64,000 nucleotides of DNA from Gari tellinella (Eukaryota; Mollusca; Bivalvia; Cardiida; Psammobiidae), in NCBI GenBank assembly GCA_922989275.2, contig OV277859.1:89710198-89774197 (forward strand), in the 5' to 3' direction. The first letter of the stretch is position 1. Every line of letters begins with the position of its first letter. Made by a program: the position numbers and the translations under genes. Positions 45,817 to 57,200 of this stretch are shown here, one piece after another. Under the pieces are notes generated by a model. That model did not search any database and was not told the DNA's origin. It saw only the letters and a list, made by a program, of their open reading frames with translations.

Positions 45817-46269
45817 TTAACCCATTATTCCATAAATACATCTTTTTGTGCCTTTAATTTACGGTATTCCTCCACTAAAGAAAATAGTTCCATCCTATAC
45901 AATCACAAATATGTTGCAGAAGAAATATTTCGTAGATCCTAGCAGATAGTAGCTTAAAGGAAAGGAGAATTCTGCTATACTTTAAGTCTGCTTTAACTTT
46001 TTGCATGCTGGGTAATTATTTCGTCTGTGACAATTTGTCATCTGCTATCGTTCTAAAATATGAATTTTCAAATTTTCCTTTAAACTAAGTGTCAGAATAG
46101 CAAACAGATTGGATTCTGATGAGACGCTGCATTACGCGGCGTCTCATCTGGATCTAATTTGTTTTCAGAGGTAATCACTCTGGCAGGTATATATCCGCCG
46201 CTAGCGTGCAAAGAGTTAAGCAACCATGTGTCTTCAATACTAAAATTAGGCTATAAAGAAAAGGGTTAA
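45817..46269 (-). mobile_element. Family A MITE (outer) split by a family C element
   Basis: TTAACCCATTATTCCATAAA at the left, GAAAAGGGTTAA at the right. The family C element lies at the TTAA of CTGCTTTAAGC. Confidence 0.75.
45993..46219 (+). mobile_element. Family C MITE, GCATGCTGGG type, nested
   Basis: TTAACTTTTTGCATGCTGGG to GCTAGCGTGCAAAGAGTTAA-type end, core CAAACAGATTGGATTCTGAT. Sister copy at 62449-62687. Confidence 0.78.
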
Positions 46270-46492
46270 CCCTTTACCCCATGGCCTGTTTCTAGTTTTT
46301 GAAAATAGGTGACTACTTAAAGCAGTTAAAAGTAAAGCAGAATGCGCCTTAAGGCACATTTTGCTTTACTTTCAGTCTGCTTTAAGCTAGCACCTAGAAT
46401 ATAGAAACTATTTCTTATCATACATATTTATGACTATAATTAGAAAAAAAATCTTCAGAGAAATAAATTAAAGGCATAAAAAGGTGGGTTAA
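46266..46492 (+). mobile_element. Family A MITE
   Basis: TTAACCCTTTACCCCATGGC to AAGGTGGGTTAA. Shares TTAA with the preceding element. Confidence 0.7.
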
Positions 46493-46570
46493 ACAGCCAT
46501 TCAAAAGAAAAAAAAACCTGAAAGACAAGATGTAGCTTACTACAGATCAAAATACATCCAGAAGGATCCA

Positions 46571-46800
46571 TTAACCCATTACCCCTATAATTTATTCCTC
46601 CACTGAAGGAAATAGTTCCAATCCATACAACATACAAATGTATCATAAGAAATATTTTCTAAATCCTAGCAGGTGATAGCTTAAAGCAGGCTGAAACTTA
46701 AGCAGAATGCGCCTTAGGGCACATTCTGCTTTTCTTTCAACCTGCTTTAAGTCATCACCCATTTTCTATCCTAGAAACAGGCTATGAGGTAATGGGTTAA
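46571..46800 (-). mobile_element. Family A MITE
   Basis: TTAACCCATTACCCCTATAA to TGAGGTAATGGGTTAA with core palindrome. Confidence 0.75.
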
Positions 46801-47137
46801 GAGCTTTATGCGCTACTATTGCTCTGTACTATGCAGTCACATGTTCTTCAAGATCTCTTTACAGAATAGCCACTTTACACAAAAGTGGCTGTAATATATA
46901 ATGGGAATGAAGGTTTTGTATGGAACACGAGTCCGAGTAGGCTACAAAGTTTAGGCAAGAATACTACAAAAGCACATCTACACTTCATAATATCAAGCAG
47001 AATGCCTCATCGGTAAATGAAACAACATATTCTATGGTTTAGACACAAACTATGTAAACCATTGTACTGTTACATGGTGAATATGTTATTTCCTCCCCAA
47101 AATTATTACTTTTGTACAAAAAGTGATGTCCTTTACA

Positions 47138-47206
47138 AATATTTTGGAGCCAGATCAGCCACTGAGTAATTCTGTGCCAGATCTGACTCCAAAATGTTTG
47201 CCATGC
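47138..47206. repeat. CAAACAGT-related hairpin
   Basis: CAAATATTTTGGAGCCAGAT facing ATCTGACTCCAAAATGTTTG. Confidence 0.55.
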
Positions 47207-47390
47207 TATTAAGAATAAATCTGATTTATTTCATTTAGAAATGACCCGTTTTATTGCACGCTGCATGTAGTCGTTAAAGAGGAATCAAATGGTATATTAA
47301 ACATTTGACAATTTGTTCAATCCATTAAAGTCAAGCCTGTGCTCAGTATAAACCAATCATGAAAGAAATCTGGCATTCTCTTAACCCATT

Positions 47391-47876
47391 GCTCCATAGA
47401 TACACATTTTTATGCCTTTAATTTTTCTTCCACCTAGGGAATAGTTGCACTTAGTATAGTCATGAATATGTATCATAAAAAAAATTCTGTGTTCTAGCTG
47501 ATAGTAACTTAAAGCAGGCCAAAAGCAAAGCAGAATGCGCCTTAACCCATTCCCCCATACATACACATTTTTACACCTTTAATTAATTCCCAAACTGAAG
47601 AAAATAGTTCCAATCTATACAATTTTGAATATGTATAATCAGAAATAATTTCTATATTGTAGCAGGTAGTAGCTTAAAGCAGGCTGAAAAGTAAAGCAGA
47701 ATGCACCTTAGGTGCATTCTGATTTACTTTCAACCTGCTTTAAGTTGTCACATATCTTCAAAACTAGAAACAGGCTATGGGGTAATGGGTTAAGGCACAT
47801 TCTGCTTTACTTTTGACCTGCTTCAAGTGGTCACCTATCAGCAAAACTAGAAACAGGATATGGAGTAATTGCTTAA
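47391..47876 (-). mobile_element. Family A MITE (outer) with family A copy at its centre
   Basis: TTAACCCATTGCTCCATAGA at the left, GGAGTAATTGCTTAA at the right. The inner copy is inserted at the central TTAA of GCGCCTTAAGGC. Confidence 0.82.
47542..47793 (-). mobile_element. Family A MITE (inner)
   Basis: TTAACCCATTCCCCCATACA to GGGGTAATGGGTTAA. Duplicated TTAA at the dyad of the outer hairpin. Confidence 0.83.
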
Positions 47877-48009
47877 GCAGCCACCTGTCTTGAAAAAATG
47901 AAATGACCACAATTCTTGATTATGTGGCTGCTAAACACAAGCTTGACTGTTGATAAATGTATGACAAATAAATAATTTACATGACAAAATAAATGCTAAG
48001 AGGTACAAA

Positions 48010-48170
48010 AATGCATATACTGAATGTATTATGACATTGTGAAAAGTAAATAAAAAGAGCATATACATGTATATGGAAGAAAAGTGGTTAAATGCATATA
48101 CTGAATGTATTATGACATTGTGACAAGTAAATAAAAGGATCATATACATGTATATCGAAGAAAAGTGGTT
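48010..48170. repeat. Direct tandem duplication, 81-bp period, two copies
   Basis: AATGCATATACTGAATGTAT ... GAAGAAAAGTGGTTA occurs at 48010 and again at 48091 with few changes. Confidence 0.75.
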
Positions 48171-48179
48171 ATCAACTTA

Positions 48180-48834
48180 AAGTAATTTCTACTAAACAAC
48201 AATTACCCTAACAAAAATGCCAAAACAAAAATAATTTTTTATGTATTCTACAGGTTTTGTTGTTCATAATTATCTATACATGTATCTATTTTGTTTTAGA
48301 AAGTTTCTTCATGGAACTAAATCCTAATGCTAGATACTGTCATCACCCTAAAAAAACAGCAATTCTTTCGTCTTACTTTAGCACCTTTAGTGAAACATTG
48401 AAGGTATAGATCTAAACACAGAAACAGTAAACAAACAATTGGCCCCAAACTAAACAAAGGACAAGTATTAAATATATAGGATCTGTCATGAGTCGATGTT
48501 TAAGACACGCTAATCTCAAACGAGTCTAGAATTGAAATGTTATTAAGCGAGCCTCGACGAGTGACAGACTCTTTTTCTCACATAACCAACAATTTTGAAG
48601 CTATCTTACAAAGCAATAGGCATTTTTTTTTTAACCCCGGTGACGTCAAAACGCCGTTTTAAATAGTGACATCATCAAATTGATCTTACCCATGTTGGAG
48701 ATAAGGATATTTGTGATCCTTGCTCGCTATAGAAAACAAAGGTAGTTATCTGAGAAATGGAAAATCTAACTAAATTTATCTATAACTCTGTGCTTAATAT
48801 TACCAGTTTCTACTAATTAATACAAGCCAGAAGT
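48180..48834. other. No gene recognised
   Basis: AT-rich, no exon signature. Includes a CGACGAGTGACAGACTCTTT segment of unknown type. Confidence 0.3.
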
Positions 48835-49086
48835 TTAACCCTTTACCTGATAACCTATTTCTAGTACTTAAGATAGGTGACTACTTAAAGCAGGTTGAAA
48901 GTAAAGCAGAATGCGCCTTAGGGCGCATTCTGCTTTACTTTCAGCCTGCTTTAGGCTATCATGTGCTATAATATAGAAAATATTCCCTATAATACATATC
49001 AATAACTGATTAAATTGGAACTATTTTCTTCAGCGGATGAATAAATCATATCCGCTAAAAGGCGCTTCTATTGGGGAAAGGGTTAA
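48835..49086 (+). mobile_element. Family A MITE
   Basis: TTAACCCTTTACCTGATAAC to TTGGGGAAAGGGTTAA with intact core. Confidence 0.8.
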
Positions 49087-49538
49087 TAATACAACCAGTG
49101 TTTGTACTCTTTGATGGTAAATAAACTATGTAAACCTGGAAATCTTGAACTTGTCAAAATTTCTTCAGTTAAAATTCAATAACTCGAACATGCTTAAGTG
49201 GAAAATACCAGTATTTCAAAGCTAAAACATAGCTAAGCCGCACTTCAACTTTAAACTACTGGTCAATTTTACTTAAAGGAGTTTCTAACCAACCTGCTGC
49301 TCAATCTCTGTATGACTTGTGCATACCAATTTAAGAAACTCGAAAAAAAAGTTAAGTTAAGATAGGAACAAGCTGAGAAAAAACAACAACACAATTTTAA
49401 ATAGTGTTATAGTGTTAACAAGTGTACATTCATATTTCAAAAACGTTTTATTCTCGTATATGCATAAACGAAAGAAATAAAACCCATACCACCAACAGAG
49501 AATTCTATTTATAGATACAGTACTACATATCTAATCCC

Positions 49539-49790
49539 TTAACCCATTCCCCCATAAATACGCCTTTTTACCCCTAAAATTTATTCCTCCACTGAAGAAA
49601 ATAATTCACTTTTATACAGTGATGAATATGTATAAAAAGAAACATTTTATATATCCTAGCAGATAATAGCTTAAAGCAGGCTGAAAGTAAAGCAGAATGT
49701 GCCTTAAGGCACATTCTGCTTTACTTTTAACCTGCTTTAAGTGATCGTCTTTATTTAAAACTAGAAACAGGCTATAGGGTAATTGGTTAA
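49539..49790 (-). mobile_element. Family A MITE
   Basis: TTAACCCATTCCCCCATAAA to TAGGGTAATTGGTTAA. A further half copy follows, ending at TTAA 50008-50011. Confidence 0.78.
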
Positions 49791-50120
49791 AGTGAAAATA
49801 GATTACCACTTAAAGCAGGTTGAAAGTAAAGCAGAAAGCAACTTAAGTCCCATTCTGCTTTACTTTCATCCTGTTTTAAGCTACCATCTGCTAGAATAAA
49901 GAAAATATTTTCTATGATTCAAATTCATAATTGTATAAATTTGGAGCAACTTTCTTTAGTGGAAGATAAATTAAATAAGTAAAAATGAGTATCTATGGAA
50001 TAAAAGGTTAAAATTTCAGGGGAGAATGAGTAAATGAATGGTTAGTCAAGAAAGGTAGAACTGTGCATATATATGAATATCTTCCAGAACACTATGCAAT
50101 ATATATGAATATCTTCCATA

Positions 50121-50350
50121 CAGTGGAGAATCTGTTATTCTTTCCCATTTAAACGCAAACCACTAAAACGTAGAAAAGAACAAGTTTTGGACAATTCTGA
50201 TATTTCATGTTTATCTTGGTGGCAAACAGTTTGGAGCCTGATCAGACGCCGGGTTACCCGGCGTCTGATCTGGCTCCAAACTGTTTGCAATAGAAATAAT
50301 AGTTTTAGCGTAAACACGTTTATTGGGAAAGAATAACGTTTTCTCCACTG
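50121..50350 (+). mobile_element. Family B MITE (TA type)
   Basis: CAGTGGAGAATCTGTTATTC to GTTTTCTCCACTG, TA flanks. Near-identical core to 25253-25498 but 16 bp shorter. Confidence 0.82.
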
Positions 50351-50749
50351 TAACACATATGACAATCTACAAAACTCTATGCATGATATTCTTACATCAT
50401 TCAACGATGACTGAATGTTGTCTATGGGTGAAAACATAACCCTAAAAATATAAATTTATTATCAAAGCTTTTCAAAAAGAGATTTGTGACCTATAACAGT
50501 TTGAATGAGTACAAATAGCCAGTTCAACTCTTAACATCAAAACCATGATTACCTTTGCAAACAGTTTAGATCCAAATAAGATGAAAATGAACTACTATTA
50601 GAACAATAGTAGATGATTAACTGTTGCAGACGACAATTTGATGCACAAAGCATTATTAACTATATTTTATGCCTGTGGCTATATATTAGAGAAACAAATT
50701 TCAATGTTTCACCCCCTACATTGATAGAGAGTCAGGAAATTTAATCTTC

Positions 50750-50890
50750 ATTCTGACATGTGGCGGCTTAAAGCAGGCTGAAAGTAAAGCAGAAATCTCC
50801 CTATGAGAGATTTCTGCTTACTTCAACCTGCTTTACACAATCATATTTATATCATAAACACTGGAAAAGCTACAAGGGAAAGAGTTAAGA
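50750..50890 (+). mobile_element. A-like core, partial element
   Basis: AAAGCAGGCTGAAAGTAAAG with AATCTCCCTATGAGAGATTT centre. Ends GAAAGAGTTAA. Confidence 0.5.
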
Positions 50891-51189
50891 CAGATGACTG
50901 AACATTTTAAGACAAAAGTAATAAATAAAGTTCCAAAGGAGCTTAACTTCTATATTACTTTTGTCCAGCATTAATCAGCTCTCTTTACAGAGATATCTCT
51001 TATTGAATGAATCATAAAGAAAACCAGAGTAAAGTTTCTATCAAAACGAAAAGTTCAAAGTAGTTCAATCATATATTAAAATGCATTTTTCACTTTCTCT
51101 GCTGATAAATTACAATGGTCCTCGTCAGGCACTGAAGTTTGTTCTTGGTTCTAAATTTTAGACTATGACATCATGGCTATTTATAGCTG

Positions 51190-51276
51190 CTACACCCTGG
51201 CTGGTTCCGTTTCCTCTTCGGTACCTCCTTCTCTGTTCAGTCTATTGAGTGATTTACTGGTACCATCAATAAACCT
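51190..51276 (-). CDS. slc44a: SLC44 terminal exon
   Basis: Acceptor ATTTAACAG. Encodes [18 protein letters not shown] then [10 protein letters not shown] and TAG. The acidic, variable cytosolic tail is usual for the family. No clear polyadenylation hexamer was seen on the minus strand between 50900 and 51190. Confidence 0.87.
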   Translation of the reverse strand, partial: RFIDGTSKSLNRLNREGGTEEETEPARV

Positions 51277-54200
51277 CTGTTAAATATATACATACAGAGA
51301 AATGAAATTATGGTCATACAAAGAAAGTCATAGATAGTGTTGTTTTGAATATGTATTTTTAGAGTTATTTGACAGAATTTCATCAAAAAAAGTATAAGCT
51401 AAAAGATGAATAATTGCTTCTGTCGACCACAAGGATATCTAATTGATACTTTTTCTCTTTTATATGGTATAGTCAAAAACAATTTGTGTCTAGCATCTGA
51501 GAAACTGGCTATAAGGTTAGTTTAACTTATTACCGAATAAATATGCCTTTCATGCCATTCATTTATTCCTCCACTGAAGAAAATAATTCCAATTTTTACA
51601 GTCATAAATATGTACGATAAAAAATGTTTTTTATATTTTAGAAGATGTTAGCTTAAAGCTGCTTAGCAGGCTGAAAGTAAAGCAAAATGCGCCTTAAGGG
51701 GCATTCTGCTTTTCTTTCGACCTGCCTTAAGTGGTCATATATCTTCAAAACTAGAAACAGACTATAGGGTAAAGGGTTAAGCAAGGTTGAGAAACATACC
51801 TGTAGAGACTCGCTGGCAAAATAAGGCCTCTCCGCAGACCCATCATTGATATCACAATCATGGCAGAAACACAGCAACATGGCATCTATCACCATCTGTA
51901 GCAAGTACATATAATAAACATACATGTATTAACTTATTACCAATAGATTCACCATTTTACAACTTTAATTTATTCCTCCACTGAAAAAAGTAGTTCCATG
52001 TTATACAGTCATGAATACCTGTAGCAGATGGTAGCATAAATCAAGCAGACTGAAAGTAAAGCAGAATGCTCTTTAAATAGTTGTGCTTGAGTTTCTGCAG
52101 CTATCTGTCATCAATACTGACATCAGAAATATATAGGGAACACTGGGTTAATCGACCATTGAAAACGAGTTACAATTGTTGCCTTTAAGATGAAAAATGC
52201 AAATTTCAAATCTTTAATTCTGTTCAAAGAAATATTGATAAGAGTGCCAAACAGTTTAGATCCGAATCAGGCCCCTCATTACCAGTGTCTGATCTCGATC
52301 AAAAGTTGACTTCAGTTGTCTATGATGGGGAAAAGGTCAACACATTCAACCCTATAGGGACTAGTTTACTTGTCATTAACAAACAGCATACTTATGACGC
52401 ATACTCTTGTCCAATGCAAACAGTTTAGACCCAGTTCAGAGGGCCCTCTGATCAGGGTCTGCCCTGTTGTTAACATGAACATTGTTACATAAGATTGGAG
52501 GCTGTAGTTTCTTACCTCATATGTAGATAGGAAAGATGAGGCAATGAAATAAGCAAACACACAAACAAGGAGGACAGGGACGGCATAGTAGTGAAGATCA
52601 TCTCGGCTCTGAAACATATAAACAAACACATATGTAAACTTTAGAAAAGCCAAACCCTGGAGGATTGACGAAAACATTCAGTAGACTTGCTGATAAGGTA
52701 ATAAGCCAGGTTAAGCAGTCATTAAAAGAAGTTAAAATGGCATTTCTTAAGACAGGTAGCAGCTTAATGAAGAACAATAGTAATGAATCTGAATTGAGCT
52801 ATCACCTTTCTTTGACCATTTACCCTAAATCCTGTTTCTAGTTTTGAAGAAAAGGGACTACTTAAGGCAGGTTAAAGTAAAGCAGGATGAACCTGCTTTA
52901 AGCTACCTCCTAGAGAGATACTTGACATGCTTTCTGTTTTATTTTCAGGATTTCCTAGGTGGGTACAGTGTAGCTCCATTACTTCGCGGTCCGCTATTTC
53001 GCGAAAGCCAATATATCGCGGTCACGGCTTGGACCCCATTTTTTCCAATATGTATACTAAAAGTCAATAAAAGCCGAGTAGCGATCATTTCTGTTTCTTT
53101 AATAATTATATCTTCCTTTAACAGGTCGTTATAATTGCGTAATCAGTGTCGATTATCACCATCTGTGGACTGCGCGTGTGTCATCCCGCTGCGTTGATTG
53201 ACAGGTGCACTAACAAACAAACAATAGGCCTACTGAGTGAACTCGCGCATGCGCGGTTTCCCTCATTATTTAGCAATAATTAGCAAACTAACCTGATTGA
53301 GTTATAACTATCAAAGTCGACTAATCCGTATGAATAGCAATGGAAAGATAACCACAGACAATAAAATCAGTCATTCATATTTTGATACATCAATCAGACG
53401 CTTACAATCATAACTGCGATTCGTACCAGATAACAACGTACTCGAACAATGTCGGCCAAGAAATAAATTATATTTAACCTGTGAACTGATAATTGGTTTC
53501 ATTGTTCTTTCAATTTCATATACCGCGCTACGTTTTTTGACAAGTCAATCGAGAAAATCTCATTTTATCCGCGTTCTAATCGCGATATAGACATTAAGTG
53601 TGAGTTCCACGATTAACTGATACACACGCACATTTTATTCAAAATGGCGGCCGTTGTCAAAAACGAAACTAGGCATTTGGTATAATACACATGAAAACGC
53701 TGATGCTAGATATGACAGTGCATATAAAGACTTGTTTTGACAAGAAATAACAAGGTAATCAACCAAGAAACCGTGTTTATTGCATGACATTGAAATAATA
53801 GCGTTTGGCAGTGGATTATACAGCAGAATATAGTTCAGCTCAGAATTCGGCTATATCGCGATCCGACCACATCGCGGATTTCATTTCGTGGACCCCAACT
53901 TCCGCGATATAATGGAGCTACACTGTACTTCTTTTCTTAGTAAAGGAAATATTTGAGGGTGTCAAAAGATATAACTATGGATTAATGGGTTAACTCAGCA
54001 TGCTCTCATCATCTCACCTTGAACCAGAGGATGCCCACGGCAGCAGTGGCTGTCATCACTCCGATCTTGCCCAAGAACAGTATAAAGTCACCTACACTGT
54101 TGATAGCTGCTACACGCAGGGCATTGCTAACTAGAGTTGTGAAAGACTGAAGCAAACAAAAACATGCACAGTTCAGTGAACCTAATAAGTGCAAGACAAT

Positions 54201-57200
54201 GCAGTAATATAAGTAACAAGAGGTGGTTGAAGAAACATGTGTTATGTTATGTAATACAGTGAGAGAGAATTCCTCTTTCCTAATAAACATTTTTGTGCTA
54301 AATATATATACCCGGTATATGTTGCAAAAAGGTTTGAGCCAGATCAGATGCCAAGTTACTTGGCATCTGATCAGGCTCCAAACTGTTTGCAATCCATAAT
54401 TTGATATAATGTCAATATTTTCAAGTACCGTAGGTGTCACTTTTTACATTTTATTGCACTGTGTTTACTTTTATCTATTGCAGCATTTATAATTTACAGA
54501 AAGTGTAGATAGAAAGACAAATCATAATGAGTGTCAAACAGTATAGATCCTGGTCAGAGGTCCAATGAATAGCAGTGAAGAGGTTAAATAAGATCATCTA
54601 TTTGATATTCCAGGGATAAAGATAAGAGTGAGAAAAATTATCACCGCTTCTTTCTAGTTATGATAGATAATATGTCACGACATAAAGCGGGTTAAAGGTG
54701 AAGCAGAATGCTCCTTAAGGAACATTCTGCTTTACATTTAGCCTGCTTTAAGCTCTCATCTGGAAAGATACTGGTAATGCTTTTTATATTTTATGTACAT
54801 GTATAAGACTTCCTATCTAGGGACTTCTTTTCTTGGTGTATGAATTATAAGAAACGTAAAACGGCATACATGTATTTATAGAGAAATTGGTTATTTGAAG
54901 TTTCTAACAAATACTTACTTTAGCTGCTGATGTACAGAAATTTGTTCCTTGAATAGCTGGGGAAAAAAGAAAATTCATGAGTTAGAAATATAAATTTAGA
55001 TGGCTCCTTTTAAATATTCATCATCTATAACCTGTAATACTTCAAAAAATTTGTCGCAAGCAAGGTCTTGCATGCAAAAAGTATTTTCAAAGAAAGATAC
55101 AGATAAATTTAATAGTCTTGAGATCAAGACTGGTATGTAATTGACATAAATGACCTTGACCTTGAAACACTTTTCTCCACATAAGTGCCATAGGATGCCT
55201 ATCTTTCATCCATACTTTATTCACATTATAGCCGTATACCGGTATCACTTCTACCATGTCAGTGCACTCAACTGACATTTCACTGATGGCATTAATACAG
55301 GTTTTTAGCAATATGATTAAGGTATTAGAGACTTGCCTATGACAGTATAGGCATTTTGATTAAGGTATTTGAGACTTACCTATGACAGTTAAGGCATTTT
55401 GATTTAGGTATTTGAGACTTACCTATGACATTATAGGCATTTTAATTAAGGATTTTGAGATTTACCTATGACACTATAGGCATTTTGATTAAGGTATTTG
55501 AGACTTACCTATGACAGTTAAGGCATTTTGATTTAGGTTTTTGAGACTTATCTATGACATTATAGGCATTTTGATTAAGGATTTTGAGACTTACCTATGA
55601 CAGTATAGGCATTTTGATTAAGGATTTTGATACTTACCTATGACAGTATAGGCATTTTGATTAAGGATTTTGAGACTTATCTATGACAATATAGGCATTT
55701 TGATTAAGGATTTTGAGACTTACCTATGACATTATAGGCATTTTGATTAAGGATTTTGAGACTTACCTATGACAGTATATGCATTTTGATTAAGGTATTT
55801 GAGACTTACCTATGACAGTTAAGGCATTTTGATTTAGGTATTTGAGACTTACCTATGACATTATAGGCATTTTGATTAAGGATTTTGAGACTTACCTATG
55901 ACAGTATAGGCATTTTGATTAAAGATTTTGAGACTTACCTATGACAGTATAGGCATTTTGATTAAGGATTTTGAGACTTACCTATGACAGTAAAGGCATT
56001 TTGATTAAGGATTTTGAGACTTACCTATGACAGTATAGGCATTTTGATTCAGGATTTTGAGACTTACCTATGACAGTATAAGCATTTTGATTTAAGTATT
56101 TGAGACATTACCTATGACAGTATAGGCATTTTGATTAAGGTATTTGTGACTTATCTATGACAGTATAGGCATTTTGATTAAGGTATTTGAGACTTATCTA
56201 TGACAGTATAGGCATTTTGATTAAGGTATTTGAGACTTACCTATGACAGTATAGGCATTTTGATTAAGGTATTTGAGACTTACCTATTACAGTATAGGCA
56301 TTTTGATTAAGGTATTTGTGACTTATCTATGACAGTATAGGCATTTTGATTAAGGTATTTGTGACTTATCTATGACAGTATAGGCATTTTGATTAAGGTA
56401 TTTGAGACTTACCTATGACAGTTAAGGCATTTTGATTAAGGTATATGAGACTTACCTATGACAGTATAGGCATTTTGATTAAGGTATTTGAGACTTACCT
56501 ATGACAGTATAGGCATTTTGATTAAGGTATTTGAGAATTACCTACGACAGTATAGGCATTTTGATTTAGGTATTTGTGACTTATCTATGACAGTATAGGC
56601 ATTTTGATTAAGGTATTTGAGACATACCTATTACAGTATAGGCATTTTGATTAAGGTATTTGAGACTTACCTATGACAGTATAGGCATTTTGATTAAGGT
56701 ATTCGTGACTTATCTATGACAGTATAGGCATTTTGATTAAGGTATTTGTGACTTATCTATGACAGTATAGGCATTTTGATTAAGGTATTTGAGACTTACC
56801 TATTACAGTATAGGCATTTTGATTAAGGTATTTGAGACACTTTTCTAGGCACCACAAACAACAGATACAGCACTTCATACAGAACTTTGCACACTGGTTT
56901 TCTGAGCCTTTCATCCTGAAAAACAAGAATTCCCCCGAATTGTAGATGTCTCACACAATAAAGATGTTGAACTACAATTCCCTAAGGATCCTACGTATTG
57001 TGACAGACAGGCCTGAGCAAATAGTGTAGAACCTAATCAGACTGCTCCTGAAGGGTCTACACTGTTTGCCATTCAGTTTTCACTTCTTCTTTTTTTTTTT
57101 TTTTTTTTTACAAATTACTGTGTGATAACAGCAATTTGTTCAATTTTTATAATAATTACAACAGCTACATTTTGTGTCCCACATTTTAGCATTTTGACGC

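Noticed and set aside
54009..54440. 143-residue minus-strand frame taken as one exon
   Set aside because: Only 54018-54146 is coding: a CAG acceptor and SLC44 alignment start there, and the upstream part is intron with a CAAACAGT hairpin.
55316..56843. CRISPR-like or centromeric satellite
   Set aside because: Units abut without spacers and match the neighbouring exon end, so it is a local minisatellite.
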